Assembly (NCBI GenBank): GCA_041690635.1
Contig: JAWLGZ010000006.1
Span: 186,001 to 250,000 of the forward strand
Length of the DNA: 64,000 bases
Reading direction: 5' to 3'
DNA from: JAWLGZ01 sp041690635
GTDB lineage: Bacteria > Pseudomonadota > Gammaproteobacteria > Thiohalomonadales > Thiohalomonadaceae
Numbering within the stretch: the stretch's first letter is position 1; each line of letters starts with the position of its first letter. A program made the translations under genes and the position numbers. A model generated the notes under the pieces. It was not told the origin of the DNA, searched no databases, and worked only from the letters and a program-made list of their open reading frames with translations. Positions 7,373-16,518 of the stretch are shown here, one piece after another.

Positions 7373-8125
7373 ATGACGTCCAAGTTATACAAGTACGCCT
7401 CCCCGGCTACCTTCTACCCGCTCGCCGGGTGGATGATTCCGTGGTTCGCCGTGCTGGCGGCGGTCACCATCGTGGGCAGCCTCTACTGGGGGTTTTTTGA
7501 GACACCGGACACCCTCGGCGGCAGCAATCCGCAGAAGGAGTACTACCGCATCATCTTCGTCCACGTCGCCGCCGCCTGGATGTCGATGTGGCTCTACGTG
7601 GTGATGGCCGGCTGGGCCGCCATCGGGCTTATCTTCAACACCCGGCTGTCGTTCATGATGACCGCAGCCATTGCGCCCACCGGCGCCATCTTCACCTTCA
7701 TCGCCCTGTGGACCGGGGCGTTCTGGGGCCGGCCGAGCTGGGGCACCTGGTGGGACTGGGATCCGCGCCTCACCTCGGAGCTGATCCTGCTGTTCCTCTA
7801 TATCGGTTACATGGCGCTGCACGGGGCCATCGACGACGCCCGCCGGGCCGACCGCGCCGGTGCGTTGCTGGTGATCGTCGGTCTGGTCACCGTGCCGATC
7901 ATCTTCTGGTCCATCAACTGCCCCGACCCGAACCAGTGCGCCGCCTTGCACCAGCGCTCGTCGTTGGGCAATATCGAGCCCAACATCCTGGGAGCGATGC
8001 TGGGGTTGACCTTCGGCTTCTGGATGTACTCCTTCGCCACAGCCTTTTCCCGCATCCGCACTATCATCATCAGCCGCGAACGCGACGCCGAGTGGGTCAG
8101 GCAGGCTCTGGAGACCAAGCGATGA
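7373..8125 (+). CDS. ccmC: CcmC, heme handling protein
   Basis: 250-residue membrane protein of the heme-handling family. It binds heme through two periplasmic histidines flanking a tryptophan-rich motif and loads it onto CcmE. The WWD motif is clear (WGTWWDWDPRLTSE, about 123-136), and a candidate histidine ligand lies in FVHVAAAWM (about residue 64). Six hydrophobic helices are evident. Start ATG at 7373, directly after the ccmB stop; the stop codon overlaps the ccmD start (ATGA). Confidence 0.96.
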   Translation: MTSKLYKYASPATFYPLAGWMIPWFAVLAAVTIVGSLYWGFFETPDTLGGSNPQKEYYRIIFVHVAAAWMSMWLYVVMAGWAAIGLIFNTRLSFMMTAAIAPTGAIFTFIALWTGAFWGRPSWGTWWDWDPRLTSELILLFLYIGYMALHGAIDDARRADRAGALLVIVGLVTVPIIFWSINCPDPNQCAALHQRSSLGNIEPNILGAMLGLTFGFWMYSFATAFSRIRTIIISRERDAEWVRQALETKR

Positions 8126-8289
8126 GAGAGTTCTTCTCCCAGGGGGGCTACGCCCTGTTTGTCTGGGGTTCCTACGGCATGGCGGTCGTGCTGATGGTCG
8201 CGGAAATTATTCAATTGCGCGCGAAACGGCGAACTATTGCCGCCCGAATCGGTCGAATGCTGCGTTTGCGCGCACAAGAGAACAGCTAA
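8122..8289 (+). CDS. ccmD: CcmD, small heme exporter subunit
   Basis: 55-residue single-span membrane protein that stabilises CcmC and helps release holo-CcmE from the CcmABC complex. Typical features: FFSQGGYALFVWGSYGM start, one hydrophobic helix (about 13-34) and a basic cytoplasmic tail. It overlaps ccmC by 4 nt at its start and shares one base with the ccmE start, exactly where ccmD is expected. Confidence 0.93.
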   Translation: MREFFSQGGYALFVWGSYGMAVVLMVAEIIQLRAKRRTIAARIGRMLRLRAQENS

Positions 8290-8744
8290 TGAAAGCAAGA
8301 CACAAACGTTTCCTCTTCGTGGGGCTGGGTATCGTTGCGGTCGGCATGGCCGCCGTCCTCGCCATCAGCGCCCTGCAAAGCAACATCTCCTACTTTTTCA
8401 GCCCCACTCAGGTGAAGGCGGGTGAGGCCCCCACGGATCATGTCTTCCGTATCGGCGGTGTCGTCGAGGCCGGCACCCTCAAGCGCCAGGAGGGCGGCCT
8501 CGATGTGGAGTTCGTGGTGACCGACACCGCCGAGTACGTCAAGGTACGCTACACCGGCATTCTCCCGGACCTGTTCGGCGAGGAGCAGGGGGTGGTTGCC
8601 AAGGGGCGGCTCGGTGGAGACGGGGTGTTCATCGCCGAAGAGGTATTGGCCAAGCACGACGAGAGCTACATGCCGCCCGAGGTGCAGGACGCCATGGAGA
8701 CGGCCAAGAAGATGGGTGTCGCCAGCCCGCATTCCGAACAGTAA
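8289..8744 (+). CDS. ccmE: CcmE, periplasmic heme chaperone
   Basis: 151-residue membrane-anchored heme chaperone. One N-terminal helix (about 8-28) is followed by an OB-fold domain. The covalent heme-binding histidine is in LAKHDESYMPPE (His123), with Tyr127 as expected for the HxxxY form. It receives heme from CcmC and passes it to CcmF/H. Start ATG at 8289 overlaps the last base of ccmD; ccmF follows after 11 nt. Confidence 0.96.
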   Translation: MKARHKRFLFVGLGIVAVGMAAVLAISALQSNISYFFSPTQVKAGEAPTDHVFRIGGVVEAGTLKRQEGGLDVEFVVTDTAEYVKVRYTGILPDLFGEEQGVVAKGRLGGDGVFIAEEVLAKHDESYMPPEVQDAMETAKKMGVASPHSEQ

Positions 8745-8755
8745 GGTGGCCGGTC

Positions 8756-10735
8756 ATGCTGCCTGAACTCGGACACTTCGCCCTCATTCTCGCCCTCTGC
8801 ACCGCCATCGTGCAGGCGGTGTTTCCCCTGGCCGGCGCCGCCCGCGGCGTGCCCGGCTGGATCGCCCTGGCCCGGCCGGCGGCGCTTACCCATACGCTGT
8901 TCATGGGGATCGCCTTCCTGCTGCTGACCCAGGCGTTCATCGGCAACGACTTCTCTGTCGCCTATGTGGCGCACAACTCCAACTCCACGCTGCCGCTCAT
9001 CTACCGCATCTCGGCGGTGTGGGGCGGCCACGAGGGGTCGCTGCTGTTGTGGGCGCTGATGCTGGCGGGCTGGTCCGCCGCCGTGGCGCTGCTCAGCCGC
9101 TCCCTGCCGCCGGAGATGGTGGCGCGGGTGATCGGGGTGATGGGGCTGGTGAGTATCGGCTTCCTGCTGTTCATGCTGTTCACCTCCAATCCGTTCGACC
9201 GGCTTTCGCCGATGCCGCTGGACGGGCGCGATCTCAACCCGCTGCTGCAGGACCCGGGGCTGGTGCTGCATCCCCCCATGCTCTACATGGGCTATGTCGG
9301 TTTTTCCGTCGCCTTCGCCTTCGCCATTGCGGCCCTGCTGGGGGGCAAGCTCGATGCCGCCTGGGCGCGCTGGTCGCGGCCCTGGACGGTGGTGGCGTGG
9401 CTGTTTCTGACCCTGGGCATTGCACTGGGGAGCTGGTGGGCCTATTACGAACTGGGCTGGGGCGGCTGGTGGTTCTGGGACCCGGTGGAGAACGCCTCCT
9501 TCCTGCCGTGGCTGGTGGGCACCGCCCTGATCCACTCCCTGGCGGTGGCGGAGAAGCGCAGCGCGTTCAAGAACTGGACCGTGCTGCTGGCCATCACCGC
9601 CTTTTCGCTCAGCCTGCTTGGCACCTTCCTGGTCCGCTCGGGCGTACTCACCTCCGTGCACGCCTTCGCCAACGATCCGCAGCGCGGCGTGTTTATCCTG
9701 ATGCTGTTGGCCGCGGTGGTCGGCGGCTCGCTCATGGTCTACGCGTGGCGCGCACCGCAGGTGAAGAGCACGGGGCGTTTCGCGCTGGTATCGCGTGAGA
9801 CGATGATGCTGGTGAACAATGTGCTGCTGGTGGTGGCCACCGGCAGCGTGCTGCTCGGCACCCTCTATCCGCTGCTGCTCGACTCCCTGAATCTCGGCAA
9901 GATCTCGGTCGGCCCGCCGTACTTCAATTCGGTGTTCGTGCCGATCATGATCCCGCTGGTGATCGCCATGGGGGTCGGGCCGCTGCTGCGCTGGAAACAG
10001 GACAGCCTGGGGCGGTTTGCGGCGGCATTTGCGATCGGCATGGCGGTGAGCGCCGTGCTGGGCGTGGTCATTCCGCTGCTGCTGTTCGGCGAGGTCTATG
10101 CGATGGCAGCGGTCGGCGTCGCCCTCGGCGTCTGGGTGCTCTACACCATCGGGCTCGATCTCCGCCATCGCACACGCGGCAAGGGGCTACTGGCTGGATT
10201 CGGCGGGCAGTCGCGCAGCTGGCACGGCATGGTGCTGGGGCACCTGGGTATGGCGATGACCGTGGTCGGCGTCGCCCTGACCAGCTACTACAGCATCGAG
10301 CGCGACGTGCGCATGACGCCGGGCGAGCAGATTGAGGCGAGGGGATTCACCTTCCTCTTCGAAGGGGTCCATGAGAAGGACGGCCCCAATTATGACGCCG
10401 ACGTGGGTACGGTATTGGTGCTGAAGGGCGGCAAGGAGGTGAGCCGGCTGCACACCGAGAAGCGCATCTACCGGGTGCAGCGGATGCCGATGACCGAGGC
10501 GGGCATCGACTGGGGCTTCACCCGCGACCTCTACGTGGCGCTGGGTGAGGAGCTGGACAACGGCGCGTGGGCGCTGCGCGTCTACTACAAGCCGTTTGTA
10601 CGCTGGATCTGGCTCGGCGGCCTGCTGATGGCCATCGGCGGCATCGTTGCGGCCAGCGACCGCCGCTACCGCATGGCGCGGCGGAAGGAGAGCGAACCGG
10701 GCGATGAGCCGGCAGCGGCGGAGACGGTATCATGA
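8756..10735 (+). CDS. ccmF: CcmF, cytochrome c heme lyase subunit
   Basis: 659-residue polytopic membrane protein that, with CcmG and CcmH, attaches heme to apocytochrome c. The tryptophan-rich heme-handling motif GGWWFWDPVENASFLPW lies at about 237-253, and the surrounding helices and GHEGSLLLW motif (about 91-99) are typical. The periplasmic domain (about 510-610) and final helix are present, so the protein looks complete. It ends 4 nt inside ccmG (ATGA overlap). Confidence 0.96.
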   Translation: MLPELGHFALILALCTAIVQAVFPLAGAARGVPGWIALARPAALTHTLFMGIAFLLLTQAFIGNDFSVAYVAHNSNSTLPLIYRISAVWGGHEGSLLLWALMLAGWSAAVALLSRSLPPEMVARVIGVMGLVSIGFLLFMLFTSNPFDRLSPMPLDGRDLNPLLQDPGLVLHPPMLYMGYVGFSVAFAFAIAALLGGKLDAAWARWSRPWTVVAWLFLTLGIALGSWWAYYELGWGGWWFWDPVENASFLPWLVGTALIHSLAVAEKRSAFKNWTVLLAITAFSLSLLGTFLVRSGVLTSVHAFANDPQRGVFILMLLAAVVGGSLMVYAWRAPQVKSTGRFALVSRETMMLVNNVLLVVATGSVLLGTLYPLLLDSLNLGKISVGPPYFNSVFVPIMIPLVIAMGVGPLLRWKQDSLGRFAAAFAIGMAVSAVLGVVIPLLLFGEVYAMAAVGVALGVWVLYTIGLDLRHRTRGKGLLAGFGGQSRSWHGMVLGHLGMAMTVVGVALTSYYSIERDVRMTPGEQIEARGFTFLFEGVHEKDGPNYDADVGTVLVLKGGKEVSRLHTEKRIYRVQRMPMTEAGIDWGFTRDLYVALGEELDNGAWALRVYYKPFVRWIWLGGLLMAIGGIVAASDRRYRMARRKESEPGDEPAAAETVS

Positions 10736-11286
10736 AGGCCCGCTTCCTGATTCCGCTGGCGCTCTTCTTCGCCTTGCTCGGTCTGTTTTACTTCGCCCTG
10801 CAGCAGATGAACGCCGGGGAGTACAACCCCCGGGATATCCCGTCGCCGCTGGTGGGAAAACCGGTGCCGGTGTTCAGCCTGCCGAGTCTGAAGGTGGCGG
10901 ATGCGCAGGTCACCAATGCGGACCTGACCGCGCCCGGTGTGAGCCTGTTCAACGTCTGGGCGAGCTGGTGCGTCGCCTGCCGCCAGGAGCATCCGTTCTT
11001 GATGGAGCTCTCCCGCCGGGGCGAGATTCCCATCTTCGGCCTGAACTACAAGGACGAGCGGGACGACGCCATCGCCTGGCTGAAGCGGTTCGGTGATCCC
11101 TACACCGCCAGCGGTTACGACCGCGAGGGGCGGGTCGGCATCGACTGGGGCGTTTACGGTGTGCCGGAGACCTTCGTCGTCGACCGTAACGGCACCATCC
11201 GCTACAAGCACATCGGCCCGGTCACCGAGAAGGCGTGGCGGGAGAAGATCCTGCCGGTGATCGAGCAGGTGAGGGGAGAGCTGTGA
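10732..11286 (+). CDS. ccmG: CcmG/DsbE, thiol-disulfide oxidoreductase
   Basis: 184-residue membrane-anchored thioredoxin-fold protein that keeps apocytochrome or CcmH thiols reduced for heme attachment. Visible: N-terminal helix (about 5-22), active site WCVAC (Cys80 and Cys83) and the conserved VYGVPETFVVD cis-proline loop. ATGA overlap with ccmF, and its stop codon is overlapped by the GTG start of ccmH. Confidence 0.95.
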   Translation: MKARFLIPLALFFALLGLFYFALQQMNAGEYNPRDIPSPLVGKPVPVFSLPSLKVADAQVTNADLTAPGVSLFNVWASWCVACRQEHPFLMELSRRGEIPIFGLNYKDERDDAIAWLKRFGDPYTASGYDREGRVGIDWGVYGVPETFVVDRNGTIRYKHIGPVTEKAWREKILPVIEQVRGEL

Positions 11287-11756
11287 AGCGACTGACGGCG
11301 ATTCTGATGTTGGCCCTGCTGCCGCTCGGCGGTGCCTGGGCCGCGATCGATGCGTTCGAGTTTGACAACCCGGTCGACGAGCGGCGCTACCAGGCGCTCT
11401 CCGAGGAGTTGCGTTGCACGGTGTGCCAGAACCAGTCGCTGGCCGACTCCAACGCGGATCTCGCCCTCGACCTGCGCCGCAAGGTCTATGAGATGATCCT
11501 GGACGGCCGCAGCGATTCGGAGATCACCGACTACATGGTTGCCCGCTACGGCGATTTCGTGCTCTACCGGCCGCCGGTGACGCCGGTGACCTACGGGTTG
11601 TGGTATGGGCCGGTTGCGCTGTTTCTGCTCGGTACGGTGGTGCTGGTGGTTTACGTGCGGCGAAGGGGGCGCGCCGCCGATGGCGAGCCGGAGACGCTGA
11701 CCGATGAGGAACGCAAGCGCCTCGATGACCTGTTGGACAAGGGGGACGGCCGATGA
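11283..11756 (+). CDS. ccmH: CcmH, cytochrome c maturation thiol protein
   Basis: 157-residue CcmH (CcmL-like short form). Signal peptide (about 1-20), then the redox motif LRCTVCQNQSLADS with Cys45 and Cys48, an EITDYMVARYGDFVLYRPP segment and a C-terminal membrane helix (about 105-123). It interacts with CcmF and reduces the apocytochrome heme-binding cysteines. Start is GTG at 11283 inside the ccmG stop; an earlier in-frame start would extend into ccmG without a signal peptide. The TPR part sits in the separate downstream gene, so this is the split ccmH/ccmI arrangement. Confidence 0.94.
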   Translation: MKRLTAILMLALLPLGGAWAAIDAFEFDNPVDERRYQALSEELRCTVCQNQSLADSNADLALDLRRKVYEMILDGRSDSEITDYMVARYGDFVLYRPPVTPVTYGLWYGPVALFLLGTVVLVVYVRRRGRAADGEPETLTDEERKRLDDLLDKGDGR

Positions 11757-12946
11757 GCCTTTTTATTATCGGCGCGCTGGTGATGGTGGTGCTGGCACTG
11801 GCGTTCCTGCTGCCGCCCCTGCTCGGCCGCGGCAACGCGACCGGTATCGCGCGCGATTCGCTCAACGTCGTCCTGTTCAAGGACCGCCTGGCGGAACTCA
11901 AGCAGGAACTGGAAGAGGGGACCCTGAGCCCCGATCAGTACGACCAGGCCTGCAATGAGCTGCGGCGCGACCTGCTGGCGACCAGTGGCGGCGATGAGGC
12001 GCCAACCGGGCCGATGCCCAGCGGGCGCTGGGCGGCGGCGGCAACTGCGCTGGCGGTCCCGATTCTGGCGTTCGCCATCTATTTTCAGATCGGCTCGCCG
12101 CACCTGCTTGGCGACCGGCCGATCAACGCCCCGACCGGAGAAATGGCCCAGGGCGATGTCATTGCGATGGTGGAACAGCTGGCCCAGCGGCTGGAGCAGG
12201 ACCCGGATAACCTGGAGGGGTGGGTGCTTCTGGGTCGCTCGCTGATGGCGCTGGATCGCTATGCGGACGCCGCCCACGTCTTCCGGCGGGCCAACGACCT
12301 GGCCGGCGGTTCGCCGGAACTGCTCTCCGAGCAGGCCGAGGCGCTGGCACTGGCTTCCGGCGGTGATCTCGACGGCAGACCCATCGAACTGATCCGGGAA
12401 GCGCTGGCGCTGGACGGCGACTCGCCCGGCGCGCTGTGGCTCTCCGGAGTTCATGCGGCTCAGCAGGGGAACCTCCCCGGCGCCATTACGGCGTGGGAAC
12501 GGCTGCTCGGGGTGATGTCGCCCGACGATCCTTCGGCGGAGATGATCCTCGGCAACCTGGAGCAGGCGCGGGCGCAGCTGCAGGGCGCCCCGGTGTCGAT
12601 GGAGGCGCCGGTCGGCGCGGTTGCGGTCGAGGTGGCTCTGGCCCCCGGTCTTGAGGCCGCGCCCGATGCAGCGGTGTTCATTTTTGCCACCGCTCCGCAA
12701 GGGCCGCCCATGCCTTTGGCGGCGGAACGGGTGCGGGTGCGGGATCTGCCCATGACCGTCCAGCTGACGGCAATGGCTGAAATGGGTGGCGACCAGCCGC
12801 TGGCCGACTATCCGCAACTGGTGTTCACTGCGCGGATCGCGCTCTCCGGCGATGTGCGTCGGGTCAGTGGTGACTTGGAAGGCACGGTCACCGCAGCGCC
12901 GGGCGATACGCCTGTCCGGATCACGATCGACAGCCGCGTCCCTTAG
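11753..12946 (+). CDS. ccmI: CcmI, TPR-containing apocytochrome chaperone
   Basis: 397-residue protein that presents apocytochrome c to the heme lyase. Two N-terminal membrane helices (about 2-22 and 94-112) bracket a cytoplasmic coiled segment with FKDRLAELKQELEEG, followed by TPR repeats (about 135-265, for example GWVLLGRSLMALDRYADAA) and a C-terminal beta-rich domain of the NrfG/CcmI type. It ends the ccm operon and overlaps the convergent minus-strand glycosyltransferase gene by 26 nt. Confidence 0.93.
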   Translation: MSLFIIGALVMVVLALAFLLPPLLGRGNATGIARDSLNVVLFKDRLAELKQELEEGTLSPDQYDQACNELRRDLLATSGGDEAPTGPMPSGRWAAAATALAVPILAFAIYFQIGSPHLLGDRPINAPTGEMAQGDVIAMVEQLAQRLEQDPDNLEGWVLLGRSLMALDRYADAAHVFRRANDLAGGSPELLSEQAEALALASGGDLDGRPIELIREALALDGDSPGALWLSGVHAAQQGNLPGAITAWERLLGVMSPDDPSAEMILGNLEQARAQLQGAPVSMEAPVGAVAVEVALAPGLEAAPDAAVFIFATAPQGPPMPLAAERVRVRDLPMTVQLTAMAEMGGDQPLADYPQLVFTARIALSGDVRRVSGDLEGTVTAAPGDTPVRITIDSRVP

Positions 12947-14030
12947 GGAGCTGCCCGGCCACCGCGGCTTCGGCGATGTAAATCTCAAACTGCGCTGCGC
13001 GATCGGCGGCGGTATGTTCGGCCAGTACGCGCTGGCGGGCGCGCTCACCGATCGCCGCTCTCTCCTCCTCGGGCAGGTTGCGCAGGAATCCGACCACCTC
13101 CCACGGTGTGCGCGCCACCAGAACCTCTTTGCCGGGCGTAAACACCGTCTCCAGTCCCGACCAGTAATCGCTGATGATGGGAACACCGCAGGCGGCGGCC
13201 TCGAACAGCCGCACGCTGGGCGAGTAACCCAGGCGGACCATGTCCACGCGGGTCACGTTGAGTGTGAAGCGCTGGGCGTTGTAGAAAGCGCGGTGTTCGG
13301 GCGGCGGCAAGTGATCGATACGATCCGTGTTTCCCGGCCAGTCGATCTCTTCTTCCGGATATTGCGGACCGGCCACGACAAATGCCTGATGGCTGCAGAG
13401 CCGGGCCGGCTCGATGAGCAGACGCTCCACTGCCGGTTGGCGATCCGGCGCGTAGGTTCCCAGATAGCCGAGATCCCAGCGGGGGACCTGTTTCTCGGGG
13501 TAGTAGCACTCCGGATCGACCGAGCAGTAGAGGGCCCGGGCGCGTGCCGCGCCGAAATGGTGCTCCAACCGGGCGAGGGTGGGCCCGCCGGTGAAGGAGA
13601 GATAGAGGTCGAAGCGGGGGATTAGCCCCGGGCTCAGATACTCGGTGCCGCCCTGTTCGAGACAGGAGAGGGTGACCGGGGTGTCGATATCGTAAAACGC
13701 CACCACCCCGGGGCAGTGTTCCAGTACCCAGCGGGCGACTGCTGTGCCATCCGGTACGTAGGAGCCCACCACCACCACATCTGCCGAGGCAACTTCGTTG
13801 CCAAATCTCTCGCGTAGCTCTTCCAGACCCTCATAGAGTTCCGTCCTGCAGAAAGGCGGTGATGGCAGATCGCGATGCTCCGCATACCACGGCACGTCCC
13901 GCTCCAGGAACAGCACCTCATGACCGCACGCCGCCAGTGCCTTCAGCAGCGCCCGGTAGGTGGTGGCGTGCCCGTTTCCCCAGGAGGATGTGATGGAGAG
14001 TCCGAGAAAGACGATCTTCCGGGGTTCCAT
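12921..14030 (-). CDS. CgeB-like glycosyltransferase
   Basis: 369-residue protein with a GT-B-type layout. The start MEPRKIVFLGLSITSSWGNG and the C-terminal LGYSPSVRLFEAAACGVPII motif, followed by GLETVFTPGKEVLVART, match the glycosyl-transferase family found in CgeB-like proteins. Start ATG at 14030 is chosen for the AAGGAG just upstream rather than an upstream codon at 14084. It resembles the minus-strand proteins at 47478-48623 and 48674-49774 (shared N-terminal WNG/WGNG turn and SPxxRxFEAAxxGxxxISD motif), so three related enzymes flank the exosortase locus. Donor and acceptor are unknown. Confidence 0.8.
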   Translation of the reverse strand: MEPRKIVFLGLSITSSWGNGHATTYRALLKALAACGHEVLFLERDVPWYAEHRDLPSPPFCRTELYEGLEELRERFGNEVASADVVVVGSYVPDGTAVARWVLEHCPGVVAFYDIDTPVTLSCLEQGGTEYLSPGLIPRFDLYLSFTGGPTLARLEHHFGAARARALYCSVDPECYYPEKQVPRWDLGYLGTYAPDRQPAVERLLIEPARLCSHQAFVVAGPQYPEEEIDWPGNTDRIDHLPPPEHRAFYNAQRFTLNVTRVDMVRLGYSPSVRLFEAAACGVPIISDYWSGLETVFTPGKEVLVARTPWEVVGFLRNLPEEERAAIGERARQRVLAEHTAADRAAQFEIYIAEAAVAGQLPKGRGCRS

Positions 14031-14150
14031 GGCGCTCCTTCGTCTGCTTGTCCGGCGCGGTTCCTGGCGCAGTTTTCTAAACACCGAACTACCGGCACGG
14101 CGGTGCCGTGTCGGCCCTGCGGGTTCAGGTTGTCTCCTCGACGCCCAAAT

Positions 14151-15359
14151 CTAATCGGAAACGGTCGCCACCCGGCCGCTCCTGGCATCCGACTGGAGTA
14201 GTGCGTAGAGGTCTACGTAGGCCGCGGCCATCGACTCGCGGGAGTAGTGTTCGGCGCGCTTGCGGGCGGCCCGTCCCAGTTCACTGCGGCGTGCAGGCTG
14301 GTCGATGAGGGCGTTCAGGGTGTCGGCCAGCGCGTCGGTGTCTTCCGGGTCGACAAAAAGTGCCGCCCCCTCCCAGAGTTCCCGGAGACTCGGGATGTCA
14401 CCCAATACCAGGGCACAGCCCGAGAGTCCCGCCTCCAGCACCGACAGTCCGAACGGTTCGTACCGGGCGGGAAACAGGTAGATGGGCGCACGACCGTACC
14501 ATCCCGCCAGCGCCTCGGTGCCGAGCACGCCCAACGCGTGGAGATGATCCACCGATGCCTGACCTCCATCCGGGTGGTGCGTCTCTCCCGCTAGATAGAT
14601 TGGCCAAGGGGTCTTCCGGGCGGCAGCCACCGCCCCCTGCATGTTTTTCGCGGCATCCCAGAGCCGGCCCACCGCCAGCAGATAGTGCTCCTTCGGCCTG
14701 GGATAGAAGAGGGTGCGATCCCGTCCGTTGTAGATGACGAATCGTTGGTCCGGCAAGGGGCCGTAGTGGCGTTCAAGTTCACCGAGCATCGTGCGGGTCG
14801 GTGCCGCCACCGCACCGGCGGAGCGCAGGCCGCGGCCAACCAGATCGCGGTAGCGGGAGTAGTCGCTTGGTGCCTGTTTGCCGTGAACGGCGCGCCACCA
14901 GGAGAGTACGCAGGAGTGGCCAACCACGAGCGTCGGCGCTTGCCAGGGAAGAGCGCCATGGACATAACTGTTGAGATGGATCAGATCGGGGCGGACGCGC
15001 TCTTCCAGATCCAGCAACCACTCCCCGGCGGCCCGCACATCCGCCCACGGGGTCTGCATCCACTCCAGTTTGAACCGGCTCTCCACCAGTTCCACAGAAT
15101 CGATACCGGCAACCTGACGTCGCTGTTCGGCTGACGGCAGATTGCCCAGGGTGGCCAGCACGGTCTCGACACCGAACCGACCCAGCGCAGTGGCCAGCTC
15201 GATGGCGTAGGTCCAGACACCGCCGACCGTATCGGCGGTCATCAGCAGTCGCAGTGGTCTCTTGGTCACGCGCTGTCTTAACTTAAATAACGCTTCGTGG
15301 CAGTTGCTGAAGAAGCTTAGCAGGCCGCCCCGCTTCCGCTTCCTCCGGTCCCCCTTCAT
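14151..15359 (-). CDS. GT4-family glycosyltransferase
   Basis: 402-residue retaining glycosyltransferase, GT-B fold. N-terminal domain with RLLMTADTVGGVWTYAIEL; C-terminal nucleotide-sugar domain with LLAVGRLWDAAKN and the EX7E-type motif PARYEPFGLSVLEAGLSG (about residues 300-320). The annotated ATG at 15359 adds about 30 basic residues before the conserved domain and has a weak ribosome-binding site; the true start may be slightly downstream. It is separated from the CgeB-like gene by 120 nt and is transcribed the same way. Likely acts in surface-glycan synthesis. Confidence 0.85.
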   Translation of the reverse strand: MKGDRRKRKRGGLLSFFSNCHEALFKLRQRVTKRPLRLLMTADTVGGVWTYAIELATALGRFGVETVLATLGNLPSAEQRRQVAGIDSVELVESRFKLEWMQTPWADVRAAGEWLLDLEERVRPDLIHLNSYVHGALPWQAPTLVVGHSCVLSWWRAVHGKQAPSDYSRYRDLVGRGLRSAGAVAAPTRTMLGELERHYGPLPDQRFVIYNGRDRTLFYPRPKEHYLLAVGRLWDAAKNMQGAVAAARKTPWPIYLAGETHHPDGGQASVDHLHALGVLGTEALAGWYGRAPIYLFPARYEPFGLSVLEAGLSGCALVLGDIPSLRELWEGAALFVDPEDTDALADTLNALIDQPARRSELGRAARKRAEHYSRESMAAAYVDLYALLQSDARSGRVATVSD

Positions 15360-15437
15360 CTATACTCGGCAAACGAATCAGTTCTGCGGGTTTTCCGCTT
15401 GTGGTTTCACAAGGAGACGGCGGACGAGGAGAGGTGC

Positions 15438-15454
15438 AACGTTTTTCAAACGTT
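15438..15454. promoter_or_regulatory. Inverted repeat upstream of the UDP-xylose synthase gene
   Basis: AACGTTT-TTC-AAACGTT, a perfect 7-bp stem in the divergent gap between the GT4 gene and the epimerase gene. It could be an operator or a leader hairpin. No promoter boxes are convincing. Confidence 0.3.
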
Positions 15455-15502
15455 CGGCGGTAGTCGGGACGCTCACGGCGTGACTTCCATGGAGGGATGT
15501 CC

Positions 15503-16501
15503 ATGCAGCGTGTGATGGTGACCGGCGGTGCGGGATTTCTGGGACGTCACCTGTGCGGGCGGCTGCTCGCAGATGGAAATCAGGTCCTGTGTGTCGACAA
15601 CTTCTCCACCGGAACCAGGGCCAATATCCTCGAGCATCTGGAGCACCCCTGTTTCGAGGTGATCCGCCACGATGTCAGCCTTCCACTTCAGGTGGAGGTC
15701 GATCGGATCTACAACCTCGCTTGCCCCGCGAGTCCAGTCCATTACCAGCGGGATCCGGTGCAGACCACCAAGACCAGCGTACTTGGCGCCATGAACATGC
15801 TTGGGCTCGCCAAACGGGTGGGGGCGAGGATTCTCCAGGCATCCACCAGTGAGGTATACGGAGATCCGGAACAGCACCCGCAGGTGGAGGGATACTGGGG
15901 CAACGTCAATCCGATTGGCACACGGGCCTGTTATGACGAGGGCAAGCGGTGCGCGGAAACACTCTTTTTCGACTATCGGCGTCGCCACGGTCTGCCGATA
16001 AAGGTGGCGCGGATCTTCAATACATACGGCCCCCACATGCAGTCTGACGATGGCCGCGTGGTATCGAATTTCATCGTCCAGGCACTGCGCAACCAGCCAA
16101 TCACCGTCTATGGCGATGGCTCCCAGACCCGCTCGTTCTGCTATGTCGACGACTTGGTTGAGGGGCTGATGCGTCTCATGGAGTCCCCTGATGAGGTGGT
16201 CGGTCCGTTCAATCTCGGGAATCCCGACGAGTACAATGTGGCCGAACTGGCCGAGCGGGTGGTCAAGCTGACCGGCTCCCGATCGCCGATCGTCCTGAAA
16301 CCGCTTCCGGAGGACGACCCGAGGCGCCGACGCCCGGACATTACGCGAGCCGGCAAGCAACTTGGCTGGCGGCCGGAGATCTCTCTCGACGAGGGATTGG
16401 CCTACACCATTGGCTATTTCGAAGAGAATCTGCGCGTGTCGGGGCCCGCCACCGGTCGGCAGAGTACGGGTCAATCGATCCGCGTGCTACCGGGTTCCTG
16501 A
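15503..16501 (+). CDS. UDP-glucuronate decarboxylase (UDP-xylose synthase) family SDR
   Basis: 332-residue NAD-dependent short-chain dehydrogenase that converts UDP-glucuronate to UDP-xylose (or its 4-keto intermediate). The dinucleotide loop is TGGAGFLGRHL, and the UXS-specific stretch NPIGTRACYDEGKR contains the catalytic Tyr and Lys; NTYGPHM and the QTRSFCYVDDLVEG motif are also typical. The ATG at 15503 is preferred because GGAGGG lies six bases upstream; the ATG at 15497 abuts that site. It opens the exopolysaccharide locus on the plus strand and would feed a pentose (or 4-keto-pentose) donor to the glycosyltransferases. Confidence 0.9.
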   Translation: MQRVMVTGGAGFLGRHLCGRLLADGNQVLCVDNFSTGTRANILEHLEHPCFEVIRHDVSLPLQVEVDRIYNLACPASPVHYQRDPVQTTKTSVLGAMNMLGLAKRVGARILQASTSEVYGDPEQHPQVEGYWGNVNPIGTRACYDEGKRCAETLFFDYRRRHGLPIKVARIFNTYGPHMQSDDGRVVSNFIVQALRNQPITVYGDGSQTRSFCYVDDLVEGLMRLMESPDEVVGPFNLGNPDEYNVAELAERVVKLTGSRSPIVLKPLPEDDPRRRRPDITRAGKQLGWRPEISLDEGLAYTIGYFEENLRVSGPATGRQSTGQSIRVLPGS

Positions 16502-16518
16502 ACCAAAACTCCGGTACA

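Noticed and set aside
8666..10168. 500-codon minus-strand frame opposite ccmF
   Set aside because: Antisense shadow of ccmF, rich in His and Gln with no family resemblance.
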